Assembly: GCA_020466095.1 (NCBI GenBank)
Contig: CM035807.1
Span: 58,623,037-58,687,036, forward strand
Source: Chlorops oryzae
Lineage: Eukaryota > Arthropoda > Insecta > Diptera > Chloropidae
DNA: 64,000 nucleotides
Direction: 5' to 3'
Positions 9,088-18,801 of this stretch are shown piece by piece. Each line of letters starts with the position of its first letter. Within the stretch, counting starts at the first letter, position 1. The position numbers and the translations under genes were made by a program. The notes under the pieces are model-generated. The model searched no databases. It was not told the origin of the DNA and saw only the letters and a list, made by a program, of their open reading frames with translations.

Positions 9088-9952
9088 TCATGTTAAAACA
9101 TAACCGAAGATGGTCAGCTGTCCCAGTGGTCGTCCATATTGTCCTTCGAGAAGCCCTGAGCGCATAATTTGAGCGTATACATCCGCTCCCAATACAATAT
9201 CCACATCCGCAGATTGGTAGAATTTGGGGTCGGCCAATTTTATGCCCATAAATAACGACGTAATGCGCTCGTCAATATTTCGTTGTGGCGTCACGATGGT
9301 TATATCTTGGGTGTGGGCTTGAATTGTGAGTTGTAGATTCAAGTCCATTCTGGCATGTAGTTGCAGGACGCATTGGTGTTCTCCATTGATTATGTTGTAG
9401 GGTGGCCGTATTATTTACTATTGCCGTTGGCCGTAACATCACCCCGGCAGTCGTGACAGCAGTGAGAATGGACGAGCGGGGTCCGTCACTGCTGCGCTCC
9501 TCGGAACACGAGCGAGGTGTCCGGTATGGTGGGAGCTGCGAAGAGCGAGGTCTCTCAATACGCCGTTGACCCAACCGAGAAGCCATGAGACAGGATAGCA
9601 GTTGGGTCCGAGACGAGCGAGATCTTCGATGAGCCATGGAACGAGATGGCTTTTGAGTGGTTTTCTTGTCGTCGTGCAAAAGCGAATGATGTTGCTCGTG
9701 GCATCGGTGACAGCGATGCTTGCTTGGGCAATTTCTTCTGATATGTGTCCGCGCCAAGCAGTTGGAACAATACCGGTGAAGCAAAACCATTCGCAATCTG
9801 CCTTCGAGCGATTGCTTCAAAAATGTCGGGCAAAAACGCAGCGCATGTGGTTTTTTACACACCAAACAATCCATCGTTGCCGGGTCTTTGATAGCCTCCT
9901 GGGAATTCATGCTACGGTATAAAAGTGAGAGCGAAAATACGCACAAAAACAA
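9088..9952 (-). pseudogene. Extra Gag-nucleocapsid/protease-like ORF downstream of BEL pol
   Basis: First part (9952-9272) has cysteine clusters CLVCKKPHALRFC, CSNCLARTHIRRNC and CHRCHEQHHSLLH, the BEL/Pao nucleocapsid layout. After a frameshift the second part (9348-9088) reads ADVDIVLGADVYAQIM then GRPLGQLTIFGYVLT, the C-terminal half of a BEL protease (DUF1758-like). The catalytic Asp segment of the protease is not found between them. It is distinct in sequence from the element's own gag at 13220-14856. It lies between pol (ends about 9986) and the 3' LTR, where env or captured genes sit. It could be a fragment of another BEL family, or an acquired accessory gene. Confidence 0.6.
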
Positions 9953-9985
9953 ACAAAAAATATGATGTTGTTGAAAAAATCATAA

Positions 9986-12900
9986 ATTCGGGAGTAAAAC
10001 AAGTTTAACTACAGGTCGTTTAATAACGCCCTTAGCCGTTTTGATGCTGACCACTCTTACGCGATTGTCAGAACCGCAATGTACCCTTTCTACTCTCCCT
10101 AAGCGCCATTCGTTGGGAGGGAGATTTTCGTCTTGTATGACGACTTAATCGTTACTCGAGATATCCTTTTGGGGGAAATTTCCATTTGTTGCGTTTAAGT
10201 AACTCTTTTAAATATTCTGATTTCCATCTTTTACAAAAATGCTGATAGATTGCTTTAATTTTCTGATAACGATTTACAATGGACATGGGATTGTTTTCAA
10301 TTTCAGCGTCTGGCAGAGAGGGAAGTGGACCTCCAATAAGGAAGTGCCCTGGAGTTAACGGTTCTACATCTGTGGAGTCATCGGAGATAGGACTTAAAGG
10401 TCGAGAGTTTAGACATGCCTCAATTCGATGAAGAATCGTGCTGAATTCTTCAAACGTGTATTTAAAATTGCCTGCAAAGCGTCGAAAATGAAATTTGAAG
10501 GATTTGACCCCTGCTTCCCAAAGTCCTCCCATGTGAGGAGCTCCAGGTGGAATAAATTTCCATTCAACTGCTTGACTCAAATATTTATGCTCAACATTTG
10601 ATTTCGTAGCTTTTAGAAATTCCTTAAACTCATTCTTTAATACTCGAGAAGCGCCAACAAAATTTGTACTATTGTCTGAAAATATTTTCGCTGGACAGCC
10701 TCGCCGGGCTACAAATCGCGCAAAGGCTGCCAAAAACATGGGCGTCGTGAGGTCACTAACTGCTTCAAGATGTATTGCCTTAGTAGCAAAACAAACGAAC
10801 AGTGAAACGTAACCTTTTGTTATACTGCATTCTCGACCTCTGTAGCTCTTTATATCAAAAGGACCACAGAAATCGATACCAGTTGACGTGAACGGTCTAG
10901 CAATAGTTACTCGATCTGGAGGCAAGGCAGCCATCAGTTGGCTTTGCACTTTCTTTTTATGGACAAGGCATACCTTACAAGTATTAATAATCGATCTAAT
11001 CATGTTTTTAGCCTTCGGAATCCAAAATTGTTGACGTATCAAACGTAACATAAGCTGGTTTCCCCCATGTAAACTGATTTCATGAATAAAGATCACAAAC
11101 AGACGTGTGAATCGAGCAGAATATGGAAGAATAATAGGAAATTTTTCATTATATCCTAGGGAAAGTGAACGTGATAAACGACTTCCCACTCGGAGCACTC
11201 CATCAGTATCGAGAAAAGGATTTAAAGGAGTAAGTTTACTTTTGGGATCAACGGGAAGTTTTTTCGACAGTAAAAAATATTCCCTCGCGAAATAAGCTTT
11301 CTGTGCTATTTGAATTAAACAACTTTGAGTGGTTTTAATTTCAGCACTTGTAACGCTTTTCGTGTGTGAAACCGCACCCTGACTTCGACGTTTCGTCAAA
11401 CGAAAAACATACGAAAGCACACGTACTGCACGAGCGAAATTTGAAAATCTATCCATCGGGTCTTCAAAGTTGTGAAAAAATGCATAATTAATTTTAACAG
11501 CCTTTTGTTCTAAATTGGTGTCGAATGTGGATGAGGAATTCAATTTTGGCCATGCATCTTCTTCCAATTTTAACCATGAAGGTCCTGTCCACCATAATTG
11601 ATTTTGAACGAGAACTTGACTGTCCATCCCTCTGCTAATCATATCCGCAGGATTGTCATGGGAGTCAACATGAAACCAATTTTCTTGGTTGGTGGTCTCT
11701 AAAATTTTTGACACTCGATTGGCTACAAATTCATTCCATGCACACGGGGGTTTTTGAAGCCACGCGAGAACAATTGTGGAATCAGTCCAACAGAATAGAG
11801 ATTTTTTATTTACTTTTAATTCTTCGACTAATGCTCCTATCATTTCGGATAACAAAGTTGCACCACAGAGTTCTAATCGAGGGAGAGAAACAGATTTGAC
11901 TGGAGCGACCAGAGATTTTGCAAACATGAGATGTGTTGTAGCACATGGGCCATTTTCTGAACGAATATATATACATGCTCCGAATGCCTTTTCGGAGGCA
12001 TTACAAAAAGCATGATATTGAACAGCGGCATTTGGTGAATAATTTACCCATCTTGGTATACGTATTTTATTAATAGATTTATGACTTTCCATGAAATCTT
12101 TCCATATAAGGAGAAGGTCAGAAGGAATTTTCTCATCCCATTCTATTTTTTTTAACCATAACTGTTGCATGAACATTTTGGCAACGATAACGATAGGTGA
12201 AAGCCATCCTGCGGGATCAAAAAGTTTAGCGATCATGGAAAGAACTTCTCGTTTCGTGTACGAAGATTGATCAGGAAAGGGAGACACTGTGAAGAAAAAA
12301 CTATCGGAATTAGCGTTCCAATGGATGCCCAAAGTTTTGGTGGAGCTACAGCCTTCGATTTTTAAAAAATCTTCATTCAATAAATCTGTCACTGGGAGTG
12401 AATTCAAAACTTCTTTACAATTCGATGTCCATTTTCTCATATTGAAACCAACCGAATTGGTCGCCTGAATAAGTTGTTCTAAAGCTTCGAGAGTGTCTTT
12501 TATAGTATGTTCCCCTGCAAGTGCATCATCGACATACATCATTTTTTTCAAAATAGTGGAAGCTAATGGAAGAGAATGTTCAACATCATTGGTCAATTGA
12601 ATGAGAGCACGAATTGCCAAACAAGGCGCACAATTAACTCCAAAAGTAACTGTTTTCAGTTCGAACTCTTCTAAGGGATCTGAGGGTGATTCACGAAAAA
12701 TAAACCGCTGAAAGGGAGTGTGTGAGTCATGTACTCGGATTTGACGGTACATTTTTTCTAAATCGCCATTAAAAACGTAGCGGAAGAATCGCTATTTCAC
12801 AATTAAAATAGTGAGATCTTGCTGAAGGGATGGACCTACATGCAAAATGTCGTTAAGACTTTTGCCGTTGGTCGACTTGCATGAAGCATTGAACACGACA

Positions 12901-13394
12901 CGAACCTTTGTTGTCGTGCTTTCTGGCTTAAATACTGCGTGATGCGGCATATAATAGTGGGGAATTTGATCAGGAACAGCGACCTTTTTCATATGCCCTA
13001 ATTCAAGATATTCCATTATAACCTTATCATATTGTGTCTTCAACTCGGGAGATTTCATTAACCGAAGTTCGTTACGCAAAAATTGTCGCTTAGCAATTTC
13101 CTTCGATGCCCCTATGCTGTTCGGAAAAGTTTTGAAAGGAAGTTTAACAACATAACGGCCATCAGCAGCACGGGAAGTGGTGTTGACAAACAGATTTTCA
13201 CATGCATTTTCTTCTTCAGTTATAAATTTCTTTTTCGGAAGATCCTCAATTTCCCAAAATAGAAGCATTTGTTTATCCAATGAAAGTTCATTAATGGAAG
13301 ACAGAAACACTCGGATATTGTAGACGCCTTTGAGATAACAGGCCCCAACAATATCCATCCAAACACTGTATTTTGTGCCATTAAAGAGCCACAC
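9986..13394 (-). pseudogene. BEL/Pao pol: RT, RNase H, integrase (one stop, two frameshifts)
   Basis: Order on the minus strand: RT fingers (13394-12795), then an in-frame TAG at 12794-12792, then an open block 12752-10152. In that block YVDD lies at residues 73-76, followed by the BEL-specific A17/RNase H-like region (LFDPAGWLSPI, SLPRLELCGA, CWTDSTIVLAWL), the integrase zinc region (HEISLHGGNQL ... CKVCLVHKK) and the catalytic core (STGIDFCGPF, FSDNSTNFVGA, GGLWEAGVKSFK). After a frameshift near 10150 the DUF5641-like C-terminus (ENLPPNEWRLGRVERVHCG) runs to about 9986. Another frameshift near 13300 separates pol from the protease. The catalytic residues are present, but the breaks make this copy unable to encode a full polyprotein. 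Confidence 0.9.
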
Positions 13395-14856
13395 GCATTT
13401 TTCCGAATACCATTAAGTAAAATTAACGGATAAATATCCGCCCCAATAAGAATATCAATTTCGTTGCTTTTCCAGAATTGATTGTCAGCGAGTTTAAGAT
13501 CAGAAGGCATTTGGATTTTATTAATATCCAGAGAATAAGTAGGAATATTCTCCGTTAAAAATGGAAGCACGAGGCCTGCAACTTCAATTTTAAGTTCCGA
13601 ATTATTGAGAGGGCCTAAAACAAAATTGACTGATTTTAATGTTTTAGCGGAAATAGTTCGATTAATTCCTGAAACTTGTGCATTCACTCGTTTTTCCGGG
13701 AGTTTTAATAATTGTTGAAGGCGTTCAATAATGAAAGTGCCTTCCGATCCAGGGTCGATCAGTGCTCTGGCAGGGTACGTAACACCATTATGGTAAATAT
13801 GAACCATAGCGGTGCCGAGCAACACTTGACGCGCAGAAATGGCCACGTGAGATTGAACCGTGAAAGTATTTTCGGCCGCAGCACTAGTTGATGCAATTGC
13901 ATCATCCGATTCGATTTGAGAATTCGTTCTTACTTGCGTAGGATGTGCTTGTCTAGAAAAAGATCCATTTCGAGAAGAATTAAAGGAATTATTTTGTGAC
14001 GGTATATTGTCAGGATGTAACAGAGTGTGATGCCTTTTATGGCATTTCGTACAATTGTGAGCACTGGTACAATTTTTAAAAACATGAGAATTGGCGAGAC
14101 AATTAATGCACAAATTTTGCTGTTTGACTTTATTGAACCGCTCCTGAACGCTAAGTGCTAGGAATTCAGCACAATTTTTTGTTGCATGCTCTCGAGATGA
14201 ACATACGCAACAACCTGGTCTCTCTGTTTTTGCTTGATATGTATTAATTCGATTGCTTTTAGGCGTTTCCGATTGGTGGCCTTTAGAAGTAGACGGACCT
14301 TGAGACTTAAAATTGGAGGCCGAGTCTGATTTGTCACGAAAATCTGACACGGATTCTAACGTATAAAAACGATTTGTGAGAAACGCATCTAAATCTGTCC
14401 ATTTTGGGATTTCAGATTTGTTAGTGAGAGTCTGTTCCCAAAGAGCTAAACCGAGAGTTGGCAATTTGGACGAACATAAATATGTAAAAATAGCATCCCA
14501 GCTTTCAACATCAATTTTATACATTTCCAATGTCGAGATACAATTATTTATTTCACGCTGTAAGCTTTTAAGAGCTGCACTCGACTCACTTGTCACCGGT
14601 TTGAGATTAAATAAAACCTTAAGCTGACTGTTAACTAGGATGCGTCGATTATCGTATCGGTCTACTAAATTTTTCCATGCTACAACAAAGCCATCACGAG
14701 TTAAGGGACATTTCCTGACAATTTCATTCGCTTCGCCGCGTGTTTTTTGAAGCAAGTGGTACATTTTCTCGACAGGGGACAAGCAAGTATTTGAGATATA
14801 AATCGCCGTAAATAAATCTCGAAAAGTCGGCCATGAGAGATAATCTCCTTCAAATA
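13220..14856 (-). CDS. BEL/Pao Gag C-terminal half and protease
   Basis: The frame enters from the mariner insertion at 14856 and continues the capsid-like DUF1759 region (WPTFRDLFTAIYI, LKVLFNLKPVT). It then carries zinc clusters CCVCSSREHATKNC, CINCLANSHVFKNC and CTKCHKRHHTLLH, and the protease with ARALIDPGSEGTFI and IDILIGADIYPLIL. Gag forms the particle and the aspartic protease cuts the polyprotein. The last ~40 codons (from about 13310) are out of frame with the conserved pol sequence on the overlapping frame, showing a frameshift. The 5' half of gag is at 16057-16431; removing the mariner and one TA leaves the frame in register. Confidence 0.85.
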
Positions 14857-16056
14857 TTAGGTGTAGTAAAAAGAAATCCATTATTTTTGCATTAAATTGA
14901 GGGCTTTATTTAAGATAGTTAGAATGACCCGATTTAGGTCAAATATGCGCCGTTTTGTTCGATAACTTGTTGCCATTTTAAAGGTAATTTCATTATGCCT
15001 CTCTCATAGAAGCCCTCGTTCCTATTAGCAAAAAATTTAGACAGTCGAATTTCAGAAGCCTCTCTTGAAGCGAATGTTTCACCAGCAAAATTGTTCGCCA
15101 TGGACAGGAACAGATGGTAATCACTTGCTGCCAGGTCCGGACTATAAGGTGGATGCAGAAGAACCTCCCAACCAAACTCCCGGAGCTTCTGGCGAGTCAC
15201 TATCGATGTGTGTGGCCTGGCGTTGTCCTGATGGAACACAATTCCTCTCCTATTGGCCAAAGCTGGCCGCTTATGGGCGATTGCTTCCTTCAGACGGTCC
15301 AATTGTTGACAGTAGAGTTCCGAGTTAAGAGTTTTGCCGTATGGGAGCAGCTCATAGTAGATAATTCCCTGCCAATCCCACAAAATACACAGCAAAACCT
15401 TCCTGGCCGTCAATCCTGGCTTGGCCACCGTTTCCGCCGGTTCACCGTGTTTCGACCACGACCGTTTTCGCTTGACGTTGTCGTAAGTGACCAACTTTTC
15501 ATCACCAGTCACCAACCGCTTCAGAAATGGGTCGATTTTGTTGCGGTTCAACAGCGATTCGCAGATGGAAATTCGGTCTATGAGGTTTTTTTGCGTTAAC
15601 TCGTGTGGCACCCATACATCGAGCTTCTTTGTGTATCCAGCCTTATTCAAATGGTTCCAAACGGTTTTTTGTGCAATCTTTAGCTCTTTTGCAATCGAAA
15701 CAGTGCTAACACGACGGTCGGACTCGATAATTTCCATGATTTTATCGACATTTTCGACAATTGGCCTTCCAGTGCGTGGTGCATCCTTGACATCGAAGTT
15801 ACCGGAACGGAATCGACGAAACCAAAATTGCGCATGATTGGCTGTTACAGTATCAGGTCCATAAACGCTATTCACATTTTCAGCCGCCTGGCTTGCGTTT
15901 TCTCCCTTATCGAAGAAAAACTGTAAAATGTAGCGAATTTTCTCTTTGCTGATGTCCATCTTTGACAAACTCTCAAACAAAACTGAATCAATCAATCAAA
16001 AAAGTGTCAAAAAAGCTTTTTTAGTAAAATAATGGATTTCTTTTTACTACACCTAA
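14857..16056 (-). mobile_element. Mariner transposon, apparently intact
   Basis: 1200 bp with perfect ~31-bp inverted repeats (outer bases TTAGGTGTAGTAAAAAG) and a TA duplication on each side (14855-14856 and 16057-16058). It encodes one uninterrupted transposase. Inserted in the gag gene of the BEL element, so it is younger than that element. Confidence 0.95.
14934..15995 (-). CDS. Mariner transposase, D,D34D
   Basis: 353 codons; the more usual start is the second Met (MDISKEKIRYILQ, 15959). The paired helix-turn-helix domain occupies roughly residues 14-120 and the linker has WVPHEL at 129-134. The catalytic triad is Asp165 (TGDEK), Asp257 (HQDNARPH) and Asp292 (SPDLAASDYH), with exactly 34 residues between the last two. 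The enzyme binds the TIRs and moves the element by cut and paste into TA. One oddity: GDEKW, conserved in the family, reads GDEKL here (residue 168). No stop or frameshift. The wider BLAST name for such genes is often a SETMAR-like or Mos1-type transposase; the subfamily is not settled here. Confidence 0.93.
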   Translation of the reverse strand: MIDSVLFESLSKMDISKEKIRYILQFFFDKGENASQAAENVNSVYGPDTVTANHAQFWFRRFRSGNFDVKDAPRTGRPIVENVDKIMEIIESDRRVSTVSIAKELKIAQKTVWNHLNKAGYTKKLDVWVPHELTQKNLIDRISICESLLNRNKIDPFLKRLVTGDEKLVTYDNVKRKRSWSKHGEPAETVAKPGLTARKVLLCILWDWQGIIYYELLPYGKTLNSELYCQQLDRLKEAIAHKRPALANRRGIVFHQDNARPHTSIVTRQKLREFGWEVLLHPPYSPDLAASDYHLFLSMANNFAGETFASREASEIRLSKFFANRNEGFYERGIMKLPLKWQQVIEQNGAYLT

Positions 16057-16431
16057 TATAATAGTATCGCACGGAGGTAGTTTCACTTGCGGTTCAAAAT
16101 GGTCAGTGGGTATATTAAGCCCAGGAAAATTGGTGGTGTCTGATACGTTCAACGATTTCGAAGAAATTTCTTCCATCTCCGAAACACACTTCAGATACGC
16201 AGCATAACTGCCTTTATGTTGAGTTTTTAACGCATTTATTTCTTCACTGGTTTTGCCCTTTTTAGTTGCATTTTGAAGAGCGCAGTGATATTCTCGTTTG
16301 AGCGCATCCCATAAGGATTGAAGTTCCTTTTTTTGAATTTCAATGGTGAAATTAGTGTGAGCGGCTTTAGTAAGTTCATCGAAAGCGTCGACGAAATCAG
16401 TTATTTGGGTACACAATGTAGAAAACGACAT
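16057..16431 (-). CDS. BEL/Pao Gag N-terminal part, interrupted by mariner
   Basis: Starts with MSFSTLCTQITDFVDAFDEL, a helical coiled-coil-like N-terminus typical of BEL Gag. The ATG at 16431 follows a ~720-bp leader after the 5' LTR. The coding sequence is cut at the TA where the mariner inserted and continues in frame at 14856. Confidence 0.8.
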
Positions 16432-17154
16432 TTTAAATTATTTGAATTCCTATTAGACAGAGTGCAAGAATTTAGTGCAAGCGAATACAAAAATTTGCCC
16501 ACTGTGCGAATCACCGGCTGATTTGAAAACTTTCACTCAAATTTCTTTTTATAAGTCAATGCACTTGTCCGTGCAGACGACTCAGCGAAAGAACAAATTC
16601 AGTTTCTCTTTTCTACTAACGAACAGCGGCTTTAGTTTTCTTCTTCGCTTTGCACTTATTCTTTCCACGTTTGGCGCTTAGGCTTTTTTTTTTTTTTTCT
16701 ATAGAACACGACCAGTGGCGGGCTTTAGGTGCGTTGTTAACGTTATAAATATATGTATATGTATGTATAGAAATTTCGCGGGCTTTTTTGTTAACGGAAA
16801 AGTACCGCTCAAAGGAATCTAATGTTCCGTTTTGAGTGAAAATCGCTGAGAATTTAATATATTCCTGTACCGGCACTTTTCAAAATTTTTAATTTAAGCT
16901 TTTACTCTTCACGGGGGAGAAATACCAAAAAACACCAAAATTAATTGAAATGCACGCACCTGGATATACAATGAGTGATGAGAAGAGATGAGATGTGTTG
17001 TTGTTGTTGTAGATGATATTGTAATGCAATGTGGCTATGCAAACTCTCAACACAGGTTTCCAATTCCTGCAGTGAGAAATAGAATCAGCAAATAGGGTTG
17101 CGACGAATATTTTATATAAATTTTAATTTCCGGAGATCCGGCTCGAAGGACCAA
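16432..17154 (-). other. BEL leader with primer-binding-site candidate
   Basis: Untranslated leader between 5' LTR and gag. Right after the LTR, on the minus strand, TGGTCCTTCGAGCCGGAT (17153-17136) begins with TGG, complementary to a tRNA CCA end, and is the likely primer-binding site. It contains poly-T at 16686 and GTTGTTGTTGTTGT at 16998. The frame at 16616-16876 has no coding signal. Confidence 0.6.
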
Positions 17155-17590
17155 TAAATAGCTCAGGAAGTGTATTTCGGGAAGCCGGGAATAGCCGAGA
17201 ATATAAAGAGAAAAAAATACACAATTTTGACGAAATATAGAGTTTCTTTATTGCAAAGAATTATGGGAGAAATTCTTACGTGTGATTGGTTTGAATGCGA
17301 TCGCCGCCGTTTTCTGCTGATCCGGAGAGGGAATTAAATTGAATTAAAGTTGAACGAGAAATTAAATGGAATTAAAGTTTAAATAAGAACTTTGAGATAA
17401 CTTAATTTCGGGAGAAAAAATATGTAATTAATTTGAGTAGATTCGCGGAGAAAAAGACACTTGATGTTATCGTATTCACGTTCGCTACAAGAATCGAAAA
17501 TGTTCGGCGCAGAAGCAACGCATGATATGCAATTTTTGGCAACTTGTTGCAGACAAACGATGGTTGCATTTTAGTATAGTGAGGGGAACA
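17155..17590 (-). repeat. 5' LTR of the BEL/Pao element
   Basis: On the minus strand it starts TGTTCCCCTCAC at 17590 and ends at 17155 next to the primer-binding site. It is followed on the plus strand by ACCGT (17591-17595), the right TSD copy. Confidence 0.85.
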
Positions 17591-17595
17591 ACCGT

Positions 17596-18171
17596 TTTTG
17601 AATATGATTGCAGCATTATTATAACAGATCTAGTTCCAATTTTTATTTTTTTATTTTTTTTTTTGATAGTTTTTGTGAACAGGTACAGAGTTGTTTTAAA
17701 AACATTTTCAAATAAAACTCTTACAAGCTCGCGCGCATGAAATATTCAATTTTTCGAAATCATTCGTGTGCATATTTGCGAGAATTTTTGCGTTCTTAGA
17801 AATCAGGCACTAAGTAAAAGACTAGAAGACACAGAAATATATCGTATCTCGCTTTTTTTTTTAGAAAACTTGGACTCCAAAAGCTTTTTATCCGAGAAGA
17901 AAAATGTCATATATGAATGAACTACAGAATTTAGCAGGAACTGAAGTGCCTCTTAGCGGAATTGAACATAACCGACCATCTGGCAGCACTTCTCTTTGTT
18001 AATGGTTTTAGTGGGGGAACTAAATTGACTTACGTAATAACAGTGCCGTCATTATTTTAACAACGGACTTTCCTGTTAGATCCTCTCTATGTCCCTTTTC
18101 CCCCATTTTAATTGAAACGCTTTTCTTACTGGCAAATAAATTCAGTATTTATGGGCTCTACGCAGATATGG
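17596..18171. other. Unassigned AT-rich sequence, possibly interior of the TIR element
   Basis: No gene. A 34-codon frame starts at MSYMNELQNLAGTEV (about 17907) but is too short to judge. AGTGGGGGAACTAAATTGAC at 18010 weakly echoes the outer end of the terminal repeats at 3340 and 24440. Confidence 0.3.
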
Positions 18172-18420
18172 AGGAAGTATAGAGCTCGTTCTTGTGAAGA
18201 AAGGAAATCAGAGTTGTAATTTCGATAACAGGTAGACAGAAATATAGAAAATGTATGATTTCAAAGCAACTCTGCATGTTCGATTGATTTTATTATGCGT
18301 ATTCGTTGAAGTATCAGAAGTAACACAAAGTACTTCCTGTTTTTTTTTTTTTTTGCGTGTGTTTAGTATAGGAAATTTACTTCTTGTATATCTGCGTAGA
18401 GCCCATTAGCGCGATAAATG
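18172..18420 (+). repeat. Diverged third copy of the terminal-repeat unit, cut by the gypsy insertion
   Basis: Similar to 23938-24160: shared words include AGCTCRTTCTT, GAAGAAAGGAAATCAGAG, GACAGAAATATAGAAAATGT, ATGATT and GCGTAGAGCCC. Removing the gypsy element and one TSD copy puts this unit about 411 bp from the next, so the right end of the TIR element seems to hold tandem ~0.4-kb units. Confidence 0.6.
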
Positions 18421-18693
18421 TGTGACCGATAACAGTGTAACGAATAATCGCAGAATCAGACTATCGTGCTAGATAGGTATCGAGCAACCCTAAGAAGAAG
18501 AAGAAGAAGCAACACGACGAGTGAGACAAGTCGAAATCGGAGTTCGCGACTCTAATCCGTTTAATTGAAATATTTGAAAGTTTAATTTTTGTCAGTTTAA
18601 AGAATTTGTTTGAGTTTATTTATTTTATTTTTTTTGTTCGTTTAATAAAGACTGTTAATTAAATCGCGCGTTGATAAAAGTTAATACTTTACA
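18421..18693 (+). repeat. 5' LTR of gypsy element
   Basis: 273 bp with a GAA-type run (AAGAAGAAGAAGAAG) near 18493 and a polyadenylation signal AATAAA at 18644-18649. TGG at 18706, 12 bases after the LTR, may begin the primer-binding site (TGGATGCCCGC), but I cannot name the tRNA. Confidence 0.95.
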
Positions 18694-18801
18694 AAATCAG
18701 AAAGTTGGATGCCCGCGCATGCATATAAGCAACGTCTTCAACAGAAACGCCGACGTGTGTGCGTGTATTGAAAGAGAGTCGAAAGCGTCTTAACGGGAAA
18801 A

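Larger units (their letters stand above)
8343..17590 (-). mobile_element. BEL/Pao LTR retrotransposon with TSD, nearly full length, degraded
   Basis: Two ~436-bp LTRs in direct orientation enclose, on the minus strand, gag, protease, RT, RNase H and integrase, then an extra ORF. ACCGT flanks both outer ends (8338-8342 and 17591-17595), a 5-bp target duplication as BEL integrases make. A mariner (14857-16056) sits inside gag. The two LTRs differ at only a handful of positions over 436 bp, so the insertion is fairly recent although pol already holds a stop and frameshifts. Confidence 0.88.

Noticed and set aside
15065..15837. Plus-strand open frames over the mariner and gag
   Set aside because: Antisense shadows of the mariner transposase.
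16616..16876. 86-codon frame in the BEL leader
   Set aside because: Ends in Lys-rich poly-A read-out and lies in the untranslated leader.
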